DNA of 64,000 nt, taken from positions 27,957-91,956 of the forward strand of contig NZ_PPTT01000016.1 of NCBI RefSeq assembly GCF_003339815.1. The letters run 5' to 3'. The translations under genes were made by a program, and so were the position numbers. Numbering within the stretch: position 1 is the stretch's first letter; the number at the start of each line of letters is the position of its first letter. This DNA is from Eggerthella sinensis (GTDB lineage Bacteria; Actinomycetota; Coriobacteriia; Coriobacteriales; Eggerthellaceae). Shown piece by piece: positions 19,206-27,837 of this stretch. Below the pieces are notes generated by a model. The model searched no databases. It was not told where the DNA came from and saw nothing but the letters and a program-made list of their open reading frames with translations.

Positions 19206-19915
19206 AGCGAACGCCCCTTGTAGTCGGCGAGCGCCTGCATGAAGAAGCGCTTGCGATGCTTGCTCACGGGGATGGCGACCCCGCGCACGACGACGTCCTT
19301 CGCCGTGACCGCGTCGACGTAGGCCAGGTTCACGAGGAACGACGCGTGCACGCGGAAGAACTGGCTCGCGTCGAGCCTCTTCTCCACCGCCTGCAGGGCC
19401 TCGCTGCACGGGATGTCGTCGGTGTCGGTATGCACGAGCGAGCGCTTGCGCGATGTTTCCACGTAGACGATCTTGGCGCTGTTGACGTAGGCGCGCTCGC
19501 GCCCGTTGCGCAGGGGGACGAGGCGCACCTGCCGTCGCTCGAGCGCGAGCAGCGTGCGCTGCAGGTGCTTCTTGAACTGCGGGTACTTGATCGGCTTGAC
19601 GATGTAGCCCGACGCGTTCACCGTATAGCCCTCCAAGGCGTACTGGATCATGTTCGTGACGAAGAATATGACGACGTCCTGGTCGGTTTCGCGGACGAGT
19701 CGCGCCGTCTCCATGCCGTCGAGACGATCCATCTCGATGTCGAGGAACAGCACGTCGACATCGGCCCGGTAGCTTGCGACGAGATCGGCGCCGTCGCGGC
19801 GCTCGTCGACCTCGAAGGCCACGCCCGACTCGCGCGCGAAGGTTTCCAGCGCGGCGCGCAGGCGCGCAGCATCGCGCTCGTCGTCCTCGACGATGCAGAC
19901 CCGCACGCGTTCCAC
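19202..19915 (-). CDS. LytTR-family response regulator
   Basis: 237 aa. Receiver domain with VCIVEDDERD and the phospho-acceptor Asp in VLFLDIEMDRLDG, then a LytTR DNA-binding domain (about residues 130-237; FFRVHASFLVNLAYVDAV). The GTG start at 19915 has GGGGAGG 6 nt upstream; the frame extends beyond but without a site. It is divergent from the Tat flavoprotein gene at 20124, with 208 bp between, so that gene is a likely target, though this is inference from position. Confidence 0.9.
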   Translation of the reverse strand: MERVRVCIVEDDERDAARLRAALETFARESGVAFEVDERRDGADLVASYRADVDVLFLDIEMDRLDGMETARLVRETDQDVVIFFVTNMIQYALEGYTVNASGYIVKPIKYPQFKKHLQRTLLALERRQVRLVPLRNGRERAYVNSAKIVYVETSRKRSLVHTDTDDIPCSEALQAVEKRLDASQFFRVHASFLVNLAYVDAVTAKDVVVRGVAIPVSKHRKRFFMQALADYKGRSL

Positions 19916-20123
19916 AGCAGCCTCCCCTCGCCCGTTCGCTCCGATCGAACGGCCCGTCGCCGCAGCGCGCGGGCCCGATGGAAGTATAGCAAGTCCGGCG
20001 GCGCTCCCTGCGCCCAAACGGTTGCCGCTCAAGGCCAAGTATTCCGCCTCCCTTGCCGCCCACCCGTCCCGGAAGCAGAATGCGGACGCGAGGGCAAGCA
20101 CGCACACAAGAGAAGGGATTGCC

Positions 20124-21929
20124 ATGAGCATCAACACGTCAAAGGGGAAGGGAACGGCGTTCTCCCGTCGATCGTTCCTCATGGGAGCGGCCATGGCCGG
20201 AACGGCGGCGGTGGGAGCCGGTTTGACCGGCTGCGCGCCGGGCAGCAGCGCGCAGGCCGAAACCGAGCAGACGGCCGGGACGGCCGCGCAGGCCGCGACG
20301 GGAAGCGACGCGGTGCTGCAGACCGACGCGAACGGGAATTCCGTCTACTACTCGATGCGCCGCAGCTGGGTGGGCGAAGCGCCCGAGATCGCCGAGAGCG
20401 ACCTGGCCGACACCTACGAGGCCGACGTGGTCATCGTCGGAGCCGGCTACGCGGGCTCGCAGTGCTTCCGCATGGCGTGCGAGCAGGGGCTGACGTGCAT
20501 CGTGCTCGACACGCAGCAGAAGGACGCGTTCGAAACCTACGGCGGCCAGCTCGGGCACTTCAACTCCACCTGGCAGGAAGAGGTGCTCGGCGTTCCCAAG
20601 AGCACCTTCGACCCCGTGGACTTCATCGACAGCTACCAGCTGCAGTCGGCCGGACGGGCGAACCCCGATCTCATCAAGCAGTTCGCGCATCGCAACGGCG
20701 AGCTGGTGGACTGGATGATGGAGCTGCAGCCCGATCTGAGCGCGGTGACGGGCGTGAACGGTTTGGTGGACGATGGAAGCTACCAGTACAAGAAGGGCTA
20801 CTTCTGGACGTACCCCGCCGTCATCAACCTGGGCTCCGGCGCGTTCGAGACGTCCGGGGCGTTCTGCACGGCCTCGGTGGACGCGGGCCTGAAGGCGAGC
20901 TCGGGCTCGCAAGCGTTCTACGGGTACAGCGCTCGTACCCTGGTCAAGGAAAACGGTGCCGTGACCGGCGTCATCGCGCAGGACGACGCGAGCGAGACGA
21001 TGTACCGGTTCAACGCGAAGATCGGCGTGGTGCTTGCCACGGGCGACTTCAGCGCGAACTCCGATATGTACAACGCCCTGTGCACCGAGGTGCAGGAGTC
21101 CAATCCCTACACCGAGCTGCTGGGGTCCGGTCGCGACGGCTACGGCATCAGGATGGGCATCTGGGCCGGCGGCGTCATGGAGCTGGGACCGCGCGCGGCC
21201 ATGGGCGGCTGCACGTCGGCCCTGCCGATGGGCACGTTCGGCGCGGCGGCGGGCCTGTGGATCAACAAGTACGGGAAGCGCTACTGCAACGAGGCGTTCG
21301 GCGTGCCGTTCGTCGCCGGGGTGCAATCCGCGCGCCAGCCCATCGACAGCTCGATCATCCAGGTGTGGGACGGCGGGCATTGGCGCGCGTTCGCCCAGGG
21401 CCAGGCGCTCGGACACTTCAATGCGAGCGATATCAGCGACGCCGCCCTGGACGCCATCGCCACGACGCTGCAATCGGCCGTCGACGCGGGGGCCGCGGGC
21501 GTGAACGACAGCCTGTGGACGGCCGACACGCTCGAGGAGCTGGCCGGCTACCTGGGCTTCGAGGGCGACGCGGCCGCGAACTTCGTCGACGCGGTGACCA
21601 CGTACGACGCCTACGCCGCGGCCGGCAAGGACGAGGACTACGCGAAGCCCGCCGACATGATGTTCCGCATCAGCGAGCCGCCGTACTACGCCGAGAAGCT
21701 GCAGCGCAACGCCAACATCGTGCTGGTCACCCTGGCCGGGCTGTTCATCGACGGAAACGGGCAATGCCTCGATCAGAACTTCGAGCCCATCGAAGGGCTG
21801 TTCGCCACCGGCAACGCCTCGGGCGGGCGCTTCCCGCTGCAGTACACGGCGCCCATGAACGGCATCAGCATCGGGTTCGCCACCGTGTTCGGCGCGCTGC
21901 TGGGCGAGCACCTGGCCACGCTGTCATAA
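20124..21929 (+). CDS. Tat-exported FAD-dependent reductase (fumarate reductase/urocanate reductase family)
   Basis: 601 aa. A Tat motif SRRSFLMGAA (Arg15-Arg16) leads to a lipobox LTGC (Cys37), so the protein is probably exported folded and lipid-anchored. The FAD Rossmann fold is at residues 102-113 (VVIVGAGYAGSQ), and the C-terminal FAD segment is EGLFATGNASGGRFP. It belongs to the flavoprotein family of fumarate, urocanate and Eggerthella drug reductases such as Cgr2; the substrate cannot be read from sequence. No haem-binding domain or adjacent cytochrome is present. Divergent from a two-component system that may control it. Confidence 0.88.
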   Translation: MSINTSKGKGTAFSRRSFLMGAAMAGTAAVGAGLTGCAPGSSAQAETEQTAGTAAQAATGSDAVLQTDANGNSVYYSMRRSWVGEAPEIAESDLADTYEADVVIVGAGYAGSQCFRMACEQGLTCIVLDTQQKDAFETYGGQLGHFNSTWQEEVLGVPKSTFDPVDFIDSYQLQSAGRANPDLIKQFAHRNGELVDWMMELQPDLSAVTGVNGLVDDGSYQYKKGYFWTYPAVINLGSGAFETSGAFCTASVDAGLKASSGSQAFYGYSARTLVKENGAVTGVIAQDDASETMYRFNAKIGVVLATGDFSANSDMYNALCTEVQESNPYTELLGSGRDGYGIRMGIWAGGVMELGPRAAMGGCTSALPMGTFGAAAGLWINKYGKRYCNEAFGVPFVAGVQSARQPIDSSIIQVWDGGHWRAFAQGQALGHFNASDISDAALDAIATTLQSAVDAGAAGVNDSLWTADTLEELAGYLGFEGDAAANFVDAVTTYDAYAAAGKDEDYAKPADMMFRISEPPYYAEKLQRNANIVLVTLAGLFIDGNGQCLDQNFEPIEGLFATGNASGGRFPLQYTAPMNGISIGFATVFGALLGEHLATLS

Positions 21930-22032
21930 CGCATACCGCCCCTCCCTCGCGCCGGGAACGACCGTCCTCCCCCTCTCGGGCGGCATCGTTGCCGGCGCGC
22001 CCCTCCCGCTTCCCGATCGACAGGAACGACCC

Positions 22033-22938
22033 ATGACCTCCCCCGCTCCGCTTATCCTCTACCTGTCCGTGCCGTTCTGCCCGAAGCCGTGCGCGTACTG
22101 CACCCGACGCACCCTCGACGCGGGCGGCTCGCAGCTGCGCTACGCGTACGCCGACGCGCTGCAGCGGGAGCTCGAGGCGAGCGCGCCCGACTTCCAGGAT
22201 GCGCCCGTCGAAGCCGTGTGGGTGGGCGGCGGCATCGCGGCGCACATGTTCGACGACGCCTTGGGCGCCCTGCTCAAGCGTCTACCGCGCCTGATGCCCG
22301 TCGCACCCGACGCGGAGATCACGATCACGGCGCATCCCGGCATGGTGAGCGTCGAGACGCTCAACGCCTGCCGCCGCGGTGGGGTGAGCCGCCTCAACCT
22401 CGATTTCGCCACGGCGAACCCCGCCGAATACCGGCGCCTCGGGCGCTTCCTCGACCCCTCCGCGCTCGACGTCACCATGACCGTGCTCGGCTCCTCGGCG
22501 CTCAGTCTCGGGTTCGACCTGGTGGTGGGTATCGAGGGGCAGACGGGCGAGTCGCTGCGGCGCAGCATCGACCACGTGCTGAAGCGGGGAGCGCGCCACC
22601 TCTCCCTCTTCCCGCTCGAACGGGGCGACAGGCGGGACGGCGATTCCGATGCCGCGCGCGCGGCATGGCTCGAAATGCGTGCGGAGCTGCTGGGGTTCGC
22701 GACCGCGCTGCTGACCGCACGGGGATTCACCCAGTACGCGCCCCATCGCTTCGCCGTCGCCGGCGAGGCGTCGCGCTACCTGGCTCTCGAGCACGCCGGC
22801 GCGAACGTGCTGGGGCTGGGATTGGGCGCGCGCACGCGCTTGGACGGCGTATGCTCCGTCAACACCGACGACCTCGGCCGGTACCTGGCCCACACGGACG
22901 ACCCTTCGACGTACATCGCGCGCGTGGAGGCGTGCTGA
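22033..22938 (+). CDS. HemW/HemN-like radical SAM protein
   Basis: 301 aa, shorter than HemW at 2.4 kb, with CxxxCxxC as CPKPCAYC and a degenerate glycine motif (VWVGGGIAAHMFD). It aligns with the HemW radical SAM core but lacks most of the C-terminal HemN domain. The second position directly after an exported flavoprotein gene suggests a role in maturing a haem or flavin enzyme, but this is inference; it could also be a HemW paralogue of unrelated use. The ATG has AGGA 7 nt upstream. Confidence 0.75.
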   Translation: MTSPAPLILYLSVPFCPKPCAYCTRRTLDAGGSQLRYAYADALQRELEASAPDFQDAPVEAVWVGGGIAAHMFDDALGALLKRLPRLMPVAPDAEITITAHPGMVSVETLNACRRGGVSRLNLDFATANPAEYRRLGRFLDPSALDVTMTVLGSSALSLGFDLVVGIEGQTGESLRRSIDHVLKRGARHLSLFPLERGDRRDGDSDAARAAWLEMRAELLGFATALLTARGFTQYAPHRFAVAGEASRYLALEHAGANVLGLGLGARTRLDGVCSVNTDDLGRYLAHTDDPSTYIARVEAC

Positions 22939-23535
22939 GCCGAGCCGGCGCCACGCGGCGTCGACGAGGAGGTAGGCTGCGGCGGCTGCGGCGGCGCCGA
23001 CGAGGAGGGCGGCGAGCACGTCGGAGGGATAGTGCGCCACGAGGTAGCAGCGCGCGGTACCCATGGCCGCGATGACGAGCGTGCCGCCGAGCACGGCCTT
23101 CGGGCTGCGAGCGACCAGCATGAGGACCACCGTCGCGGCCGACGCGGCGGTCATGTGGCCCGAGGGGAACGAGAAGCCGTCTTCGGGCGCCGCGCCGGCG
23201 AACCGCCACCAGTCGAAGTAGAGCGCCGAGCTTTCGAACGGCCGCGGACGGGCCACGAGGTCTTTGAGCACGACGTTCGAGGCGAGCGCGCCCAGGCAGA
23301 GGGCGACGAACACGCAGACGCCCGCCTTCCGCGTGCGCTTGAACAGCATGAGCACGAGCGCGAGCGCGAAAAAGCACACGCCCTTCTCGCCGACGAAGCT
23401 CACGGCCTCGAACAGCGGGGTGAGCGCGAAACCGGCGCCTTCCGCAAGCGCATGCAGCGCTCCGAGCACGGCGAGGTCGAAGGGGGCGAACACGTCGTTG
23501 AGCCATCCGGCCGCGAAGGTCATCGGGGTATCCAT
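22282..23535 (-). CDS. PAP2-family membrane phosphatase with antisense run-on C-terminus
   Basis: Residues 1 to about 200 are a PAP2 lipid phosphatase: about five hydrophobic helices and the three phosphatase motifs (KDLVARPRP, PSGH in FSFPSGHMTA, and the HYPSDVLAA motif). This part ends near 22940. The frame then stays open for 219 more codons wholly antisense to the HemW-like gene, with Arg/Ala/Val-rich sequence typical of a chance frame. The functional protein is probably the first 200 residues. The ATG at 23535 is chosen for AAAGGA 5 nt upstream. Confidence 0.75.
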   Translation of the reverse strand: MDTPMTFAAGWLNDVFAPFDLAVLGALHALAEGAGFALTPLFEAVSFVGEKGVCFFALALVLMLFKRTRKAGVCVFVALCLGALASNVVLKDLVARPRPFESSALYFDWWRFAGAAPEDGFSFPSGHMTAASAATVVLMLVARSPKAVLGGTLVIAAMGTARCYLVAHYPSDVLAALLVGAAAAAAAYLLVDAAWRRLGSARLHARDVRRRVVRVGQVPAEVVGVDGAYAVQARARAQSQPQHVRAGVLESQVARRLAGDGEAMGRVLGESPCGQQRGREPQQLRTHFEPCRARGIGIAVPPVAPFEREEGEVARSPLQHVVDAAPQRLARLPLDTHHQVEPETERRGAEHGHGDVERGGVEEAPEAPVFGGVRRGEIEVEAAHPTAAAGVERLDAHHAGMRRDRDLRVGCDGHQAR

Positions 23536-23647
23536 CGGCATCCTTTCGTTTCAGGGTTCGCGGCACCCGTGCGGGCAACCGCCTTCCGCCATGAAACGAT
23601 GCGCCGAGGCGGCGGGCAAGCGACGGTTCGTCACGGTGCCCGCGTAG

Positions 23648-23668
23648 GGCGACACGGTGCGTGTCGCC
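23648..23668 (-). terminator. Hairpin downstream of XRE regulator
   Basis: Perfect 9-bp stem GGCGACACG / CGTGTCGCC with a 3-nt loop, 16 bp past the regulator stop. No T-run, so function is inferred from position. Confidence 0.45.
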
Positions 23669-23683
23669 GCCTCCGACCGGGCC

Positions 23684-24307
23684 TTACGAACGCAGGATGC
23701 GATAGCCGATGACGGCCTTCACCACGAGGAGCGCGAACAGAAGCGTCGTGGCGTAGGGTTGCATGGCGGCCGTGAGCAGGACGACGGCCGCAGCCTGCAC
23801 CGCGAATCCGGCGAACGCCGCCGATCGCACGATGCGCGCCGCATCGTGCCGGGCGCAGACGAGCTCCACGACGCCCACGGCAACGAGCGCGCCCACGGCG
23901 ACGGCGATGCAGGCGAACGAAACGCCGTACCCGACGGACGACCCATACTCGACGAGGCCCGCCATGCGCACGAACGATCCGTCCCGAACCCCGTACAGCG
24001 GGAGGAAGACGAACAGGACGGCCAGCACGTCGAGCAGCCCGAACGCCAAGAGGCCGCCGCTCGCCGCGGTCGAACGGCGCTCGTCGCGGGCGAGCACGAT
24101 GAGGTCGTCGGTTGACAGGAGGTCGTCCACCGACACGTCGAACAGGCGCGCGAGGGCCTGCAGCGAATCGAGGTTCGGCGAGCCGCCGCCCGTCTCCCAC
24201 TTCGACACGGCCGTGCGCGTCACGTAAAGGCGCGCGGCCAGCTGCTCCTGCGTCAAGCCGCGCTCGGCGCGCAGCGTCTTGAGCTTTTCCGGAAATTCCA
24301 CGGGCAT
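23684..24307 (-). CDS. XRE-family regulator with four membrane helices
   Basis: 207 aa. N-terminal Cro/CI helix-turn-helix (LKTLRAERGLTQEQLAARLYVTRTAVSKWETG, in two segments residues 8-40), a linker, then four hydrophobic helices (about residues 85-205). The layout is known from Firmicutes and Actinobacteria as a membrane-tethered regulator, often of unknown signal. The start MPVEFPEKLK has AAAGGAGGG upstream. It stands apart from its neighbours, so no target can be named. Confidence 0.85.
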   Translation of the reverse strand: MPVEFPEKLKTLRAERGLTQEQLAARLYVTRTAVSKWETGGGSPNLDSLQALARLFDVSVDDLLSTDDLIVLARDERRSTAASGGLLAFGLLDVLAVLFVFLPLYGVRDGSFVRMAGLVEYGSSVGYGVSFACIAVAVGALVAVGVVELVCARHDAARIVRSAAFAGFAVQAAAVVLLTAAMQPYATTLLFALLVVKAVIGYRILRS

Positions 24308-24377
24308 GCCCTCCTTTCGGCTCTCAGGATGGCCGACCCGCGCCGTGGCGGCAAGACACGTTTCGCGTCGTCGCCCA

Positions 24378-25232
24378 TCACGCCTGATGGCAGGCGCGGG
24401 CCACGACGGCGATGGTGGGGCTGTCGGCGGCGTAGGGGGCGCCGGCCGCGTCGCCGTGCAGCGACTCGACGGCGAAGCCCGCCGCTTCCAGCTCGCGCGC
24501 GAGGGCCTCGGGCGCGAAGTACGTGTTCCACAGATGGCAGGCAGCAGCTCCCGCCTCGTCCACGATGGCGATCTGCTCGAGCGTGGCGTCGTCGCCGTAC
24601 TTGAGGCGGCGTTGCACCTCGAGGTGCGGGCCCGGCCGCCAGAACCCGCCGTCGGGATGGTCTTCCCAGGTCCGGCCTTCCGCGAAGGCGTCGAAGGCGC
24701 ACGGCGAGAAGACGTCGAGCACGAGCAGGCCGCCCGGCTTCAGGTGCGCGTACAGCTTCCGCAGCACGGTGCGGCGGTCCTCCGTCGACAGCGCGCCGTA
24801 GTCGCAGTAGATCATGATGGCTGCGTCGAAGGGCCCACCCGCGTCGAGCTCCAGGTAGTTCTGCAGGCGGTAGTCGATGGCGAGGTCCTGACGCGCGGCC
24901 GCGCGGGACGCGTAGTCGATGGAGCGGCGCGAGAATTCCACCCCGGTGACCGCGTAGCCCGCCCGCGCGAGGCGCTCGGCGTACAGGCCGGGGCCGCAGC
25001 CCGCATCGAGCAGGCGCGGGTGCCCTTCGGGCGGCGCAACCGAGGCGATCCATGCGGCGGAGCGGTCGATGAACGCGTGCGCCCTGCTCGCGCCCTCGTA
25101 GGCGGGGTCGAGATGGGCGGCGAGCATCTGGGAGGAGATATGCTCGTCGTCCCAGAACGGCTCGCCGGTGACGGCGTAGCGCTCGGGCGGCTTCATGAGG
25201 GAAGCCAGGTCGTCGTAGAGCGTCATCGGCAT
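24378..25232 (-). CDS. SAM-dependent methyltransferase, class I
   Basis: 284 aa. SAM motif I is LLDAGCGPGLYAERLARAG; motif II lies in FDAAIMIYCDYGAL; and the later KPGGLLVLDVFS strand is typical. The N-terminal 60 residues form a lid region. It is the last gene of an ArsR-like regulator - hydrolase - methyltransferase cluster with a 22-bp gap after the hydrolase. The substrate is unknown. Start could be 25232 or the second ATG at 25226. Confidence 0.85.
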   Translation of the reverse strand: MPMTLYDDLASLMKPPERYAVTGEPFWDDEHISSQMLAAHLDPAYEGASRAHAFIDRSAAWIASVAPPEGHPRLLDAGCGPGLYAERLARAGYAVTGVEFSRRSIDYASRAAARQDLAIDYRLQNYLELDAGGPFDAAIMIYCDYGALSTEDRRTVLRKLYAHLKPGGLLVLDVFSPCAFDAFAEGRTWEDHPDGGFWRPGPHLEVQRRLKYGDDATLEQIAIVDEAGAAACHLWNTYFAPEALARELEAAGFAVESLHGDAAGAPYAADSPTIAVVARACHQA

Positions 25233-25254
25233 CGCTTTCGATCGGGAACCGGCA

Positions 25255-26034
25255 TCAGGCCTCGCGTTCGAAGAAGGGCACGGCGCGGGCGAGCCACTCG
25301 TCGGGCAGGTAGATGGACAGGTAGCCGTGGTCGTAGCCCTTCGCTTCGTAAAGGGTAGCCGACCCCACGTAGCTCTGGAAGAGCCGGGCCGACTTCTTCA
25401 CGCATTCCATCTCCTTCTCGCCGTACCAATACTGCACCTCGGCCTTCGTGGCGCGCACGCCGTCCTTGAGCCGGTACCGGCGCATGTACGTGTCGTAGAT
25501 GCTCACCATGGTCTGCTTGGGCAGGCGCGGCATGTCCTCGAGGTAGCAGGCGACGAGCTCGTCGGGGTAGAGCATCTTCGCCGGCAGCGTCTTCGGCATG
25601 GCCTCGATCTGACGCCGCGCCGCCTTCTCGCCGAACATGAGGCCCCAGCACGTGCGCACGAGCGCGGTGCAGCAGCGGGCCATGAACGGCTGCGGGATGC
25701 ACAGGCTGCCGTCGATGATGGCCTTTTCGGCCACGTCGGGACGGCGCGCCAGCAGCTCCATGACGATCTGGCCGCCCAGCGACACGCCGCCGAGCGCGAA
25801 CACGCTGCCGCCGCACCGCTCGTCGATATAGGCCAGCAACTTGTCGGCCGTGGCCTCGGTTGACACGTAGGGAACGTCGCGTTCCTCGCCGTGACCGTCC
25901 ATCGTGGGCAGCACCACGCGGTACCGATCCGACAGGGCGCGCGCCTGGCGCAGGTAGTTCCACCAGCAGTTGCCGCCGCCGTGGATCAGGATGATGCACG
26001 GGGCGTCTTCGGGCCCGAACTCGTGGAAGTTCAT
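25255..26034 (-). CDS. Alpha/beta hydrolase
   Basis: 259 aa. Oxyanion segment HGGGNCWW, nucleophile elbow GVSLGG (Ser85) and a C-terminal His in KGYDHGYLS. No signal peptide, so cytoplasmic. Its ATG overlaps the stop of the upstream regulator (ATGA), so it is translated in tandem. The regulator may respond to a substrate of this enzyme; this is inference. Esterase or lactonase activity is possible, but sequence does not decide. Confidence 0.88.
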   Translation of the reverse strand: MNFHEFGPEDAPCIILIHGGGNCWWNYLRQARALSDRYRVVLPTMDGHGEERDVPYVSTEATADKLLAYIDERCGGSVFALGGVSLGGQIVMELLARRPDVAEKAIIDGSLCIPQPFMARCCTALVRTCWGLMFGEKAARRQIEAMPKTLPAKMLYPDELVACYLEDMPRLPKQTMVSIYDTYMRRYRLKDGVRATKAEVQYWYGEKEMECVKKSARLFQSYVGSATLYEAKGYDHGYLSIYLPDEWLARAVPFFEREA

Positions 26035-26543
26035 GCGCGGCCCCCTTCAGGCGGCGACGATATCAGGCTGAGGCTGCGTTGCGCGCGCCCCGCAGCGGGC
26101 GCGCGATCGAGGTAGGGCCGCAGCACGCCGGCCAGCTCGTCGAGCAGCGCGCGGTACTCGGCGTCGTCGAGGTTGAGCACCGCTGTGCTGAAGAACACGA
26201 GGTCGCGGGCGCAATCGTGGTCTTCGCGCGCCAGGTAGTCGTTCATCTGCCGCATGAGGCCCGCGTGGAAGGCGGTCGAAAGCGCGACGGTCACGTCCCC
26301 CTCGTCCACGCCGCCGGCGTGCGCAAGCGCGTACACCTTCTCGACGACCCCGCGCACGGGACGCTCTTCCACCACCGCGATCATGCCGTGCTCCTCGAGC
26401 AGCTTCACGTGGTGGTACACCGTTGCGCGCGGCACGTCGTCCAGATACGCCACGAGATCCGATGTGCGCACGCGACCGTGCAGGCGCAGGTACTGCATGA
26501 TGCGCAGGCGCGCGGGATTGAGCAGAAGCTTGTCAGTGTCCAT
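26031..26543 (-). CDS. ArsR-like helix-turn-helix regulator
   Basis: 170 aa. Winged helix at the N-terminus (NPARLRIMQYLRLHG, VRTSDLVAYLDDVPRATVYHHVKLLEEHG), then a mostly helical C-terminal domain. It resembles Pfam HTH_20/ArsR group members without metal-binding Cys pairs, so metal sensing is unlikely. The ATG at 26543 has AAAGGA 5 nt upstream. A sigma-70 promoter with an inverted repeat lies 25 bp upstream, which suggests autoregulation. Confidence 0.85.
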   Translation of the reverse strand: MDTDKLLLNPARLRIMQYLRLHGRVRTSDLVAYLDDVPRATVYHHVKLLEEHGMIAVVEERPVRGVVEKVYALAHAGGVDEGDVTVALSTAFHAGLMRQMNDYLAREDHDCARDLVFFSTAVLNLDDAEYRALLDELAGVLRPYLDRAPAAGRAQRSLSLISSPPEGGRA

Positions 26544-26567
26544 GAGTTCCTTTCTCGACGGTTCCCC

Positions 26568-26596
26568 ATCATAGTCCAAGTTTTTAGACTATACAA
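26568..26596 (-). promoter_or_regulatory. Promoter and operator of the regulator-hydrolase-methyltransferase operon
   Basis: Minus strand: -35 TTGTAT, 17-nt spacer, -10 TATGAT. An inverted repeat ATAGTC - GACTAT (26571-26576 and 26587-26592) overlaps the -10 and the spacer, where bound repressor would block polymerase. Confidence 0.7.
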
Positions 26597-26719
26597 GATG
26601 GGCCGATGCGAGAGGCGGCAGCGAAGGTGTCGATGCGTTGGCAAAGCGCCCGGCAAACCTTGCGCTTGCGGCCTCGATAGGGGAACATGGACTCCGTCAT
26701 GACGAAAACGAGGAGGACC

Positions 26720-27187
26720 ATGGAGAAGCTACCGCCCCTTGAGAAGGTCTACGAAGCATGGAGCGCCGTCGCCGACGGGCGCGTGGCGCTGCATCCCGAC
26801 GAGCGGCGCGCGACGGTAACCTCGTCGAACGGCGCGAAGGAGTACACGGTGTCGTGGAGCGAGGACGGCACGGCGTATTCCTCCGATGACAACGCCACGT
26901 ACTGGCAGGGCTATGCGGGCTATCCCGTCATCGCGGTGCTCATGGAGCGGGGCGCGCTGCCGCTCGACCGCGCGGTGGCCGACGGGTTCGCGGGCGTGAA
27001 CTGGACCGAGCTCAACGCGGCGCACAAGCGCGACTACGCCGCGGCCGTCGCGCACGTCGTGGAGGCGCGGGGGCTTGACGAGGCGCGCGTACAGGAGGCG
27101 GCGCAGGCGGTGCACGATGCGCTGCGCGCGCTCGACCTGGTGATGAAGCGCGGCTCGATCAAACCGCCGGCTGCGAAGCGCGGGTAG
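26720..27187 (+). CDS. Conserved hypothetical cytoplasmic protein
   Basis: 155 aa, no signal peptide and no membrane helix. An early strand-rich part (ATVTSSNGAKEYTVSWSEDG, then YSSDDNATYWQGYAGYPV) is followed by a helical C-terminal half. I do not recognise the family. The ATG at 26720 is set by GAGGAGG 5 nt upstream; ATGs at 26687 and 26699 lack a site. It lies 14 bp upstream of the zincin-like gene and is probably co-transcribed with it. Confidence 0.75.
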   Translation: MEKLPPLEKVYEAWSAVADGRVALHPDERRATVTSSNGAKEYTVSWSEDGTAYSSDDNATYWQGYAGYPVIAVLMERGALPLDRAVADGFAGVNWTELNAAHKRDYAAAVAHVVEARGLDEARVQEAAQAVHDALRALDLVMKRGSIKPPAAKRG

Positions 27188-27201
27188 GGGGGGGGCAGGC
27201 C

Positions 27202-27831
27202 ATGGCCGATCAGGAACGGGAGCTGACCGGAGCGGAGCAGGCGCGCAAGGAGGCCTTCGAGCGCACGCGGGCCGCCTACGAGGCGCAGGGCTACCGCTAC
27301 CGCCCCCTCGTCATCAGCGTGATCGCGGCGAACGTCGGCGCCGTCGCGCTCGCGCTGCCGCTCGACATCCTGCTGGGTATCGGGTTCTTCCTGCTGCACC
27401 CCGAAGGCGGCGGCACGTTCGACCTCCTCGGGATGCTGCTCGTACTGTTCGCCTTCCTCGCGCTCATCGTCGTGCACGAGCTCATCCACGGCCTGGCGTG
27501 GGGCATCTGCGCGAAGCGGCATTGGAAGGCCGTCTCGTTCGGCGTGATTTGGAAGTACCTCACGCCGTACTGCACGTGCGACGAGCCGCTGTCCCGGCGC
27601 GCCTACGTCGCAGGCGCGCTCGCGCCCACCATCGTGCTCGGCCTCGTGCCGGTGGCCGTCGCGTACGCCACCGGGTCCATCCTCTGGTTGGGAATCGGGA
27701 TGCTCATGATCCTGGGAGGCGGCGGCGACCTGGCCATCGTGCTCAAGATGCTGCGCTTCAAGCCCGACGGCGCCGACGTGCTCTACCTCGACCACCCCTA
27801 CGAATGCGGTCTCGCGGCGTTCGTGCGCTGA
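27202..27831 (+). CDS. Putative membrane zinc metalloprotease (DUF3267-like)
   Basis: 209 aa with about four hydrophobic helices. A HExxH motif (HELIHG, His92-Glu93-His96) lies at the end of the second helix, which fits the DUF3267 group of predicted zincins. The third zinc ligand cannot be named with certainty. A run of nine G directly after the previous stop (27187-27195) stands where a Shine-Dalgarno site should be. Substrate unknown. Confidence 0.8.
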   Translation: MADQERELTGAEQARKEAFERTRAAYEAQGYRYRPLVISVIAANVGAVALALPLDILLGIGFFLLHPEGGGTFDLLGMLLVLFAFLALIVVHELIHGLAWGICAKRHWKAVSFGVIWKYLTPYCTCDEPLSRRAYVAGALAPTIVLGLVPVAVAYATGSILWLGIGMLMILGGGGDLAIVLKMLRFKPDGADVLYLDHPYECGLAAFVR

Positions 27832-27837
27832 GCGGTT

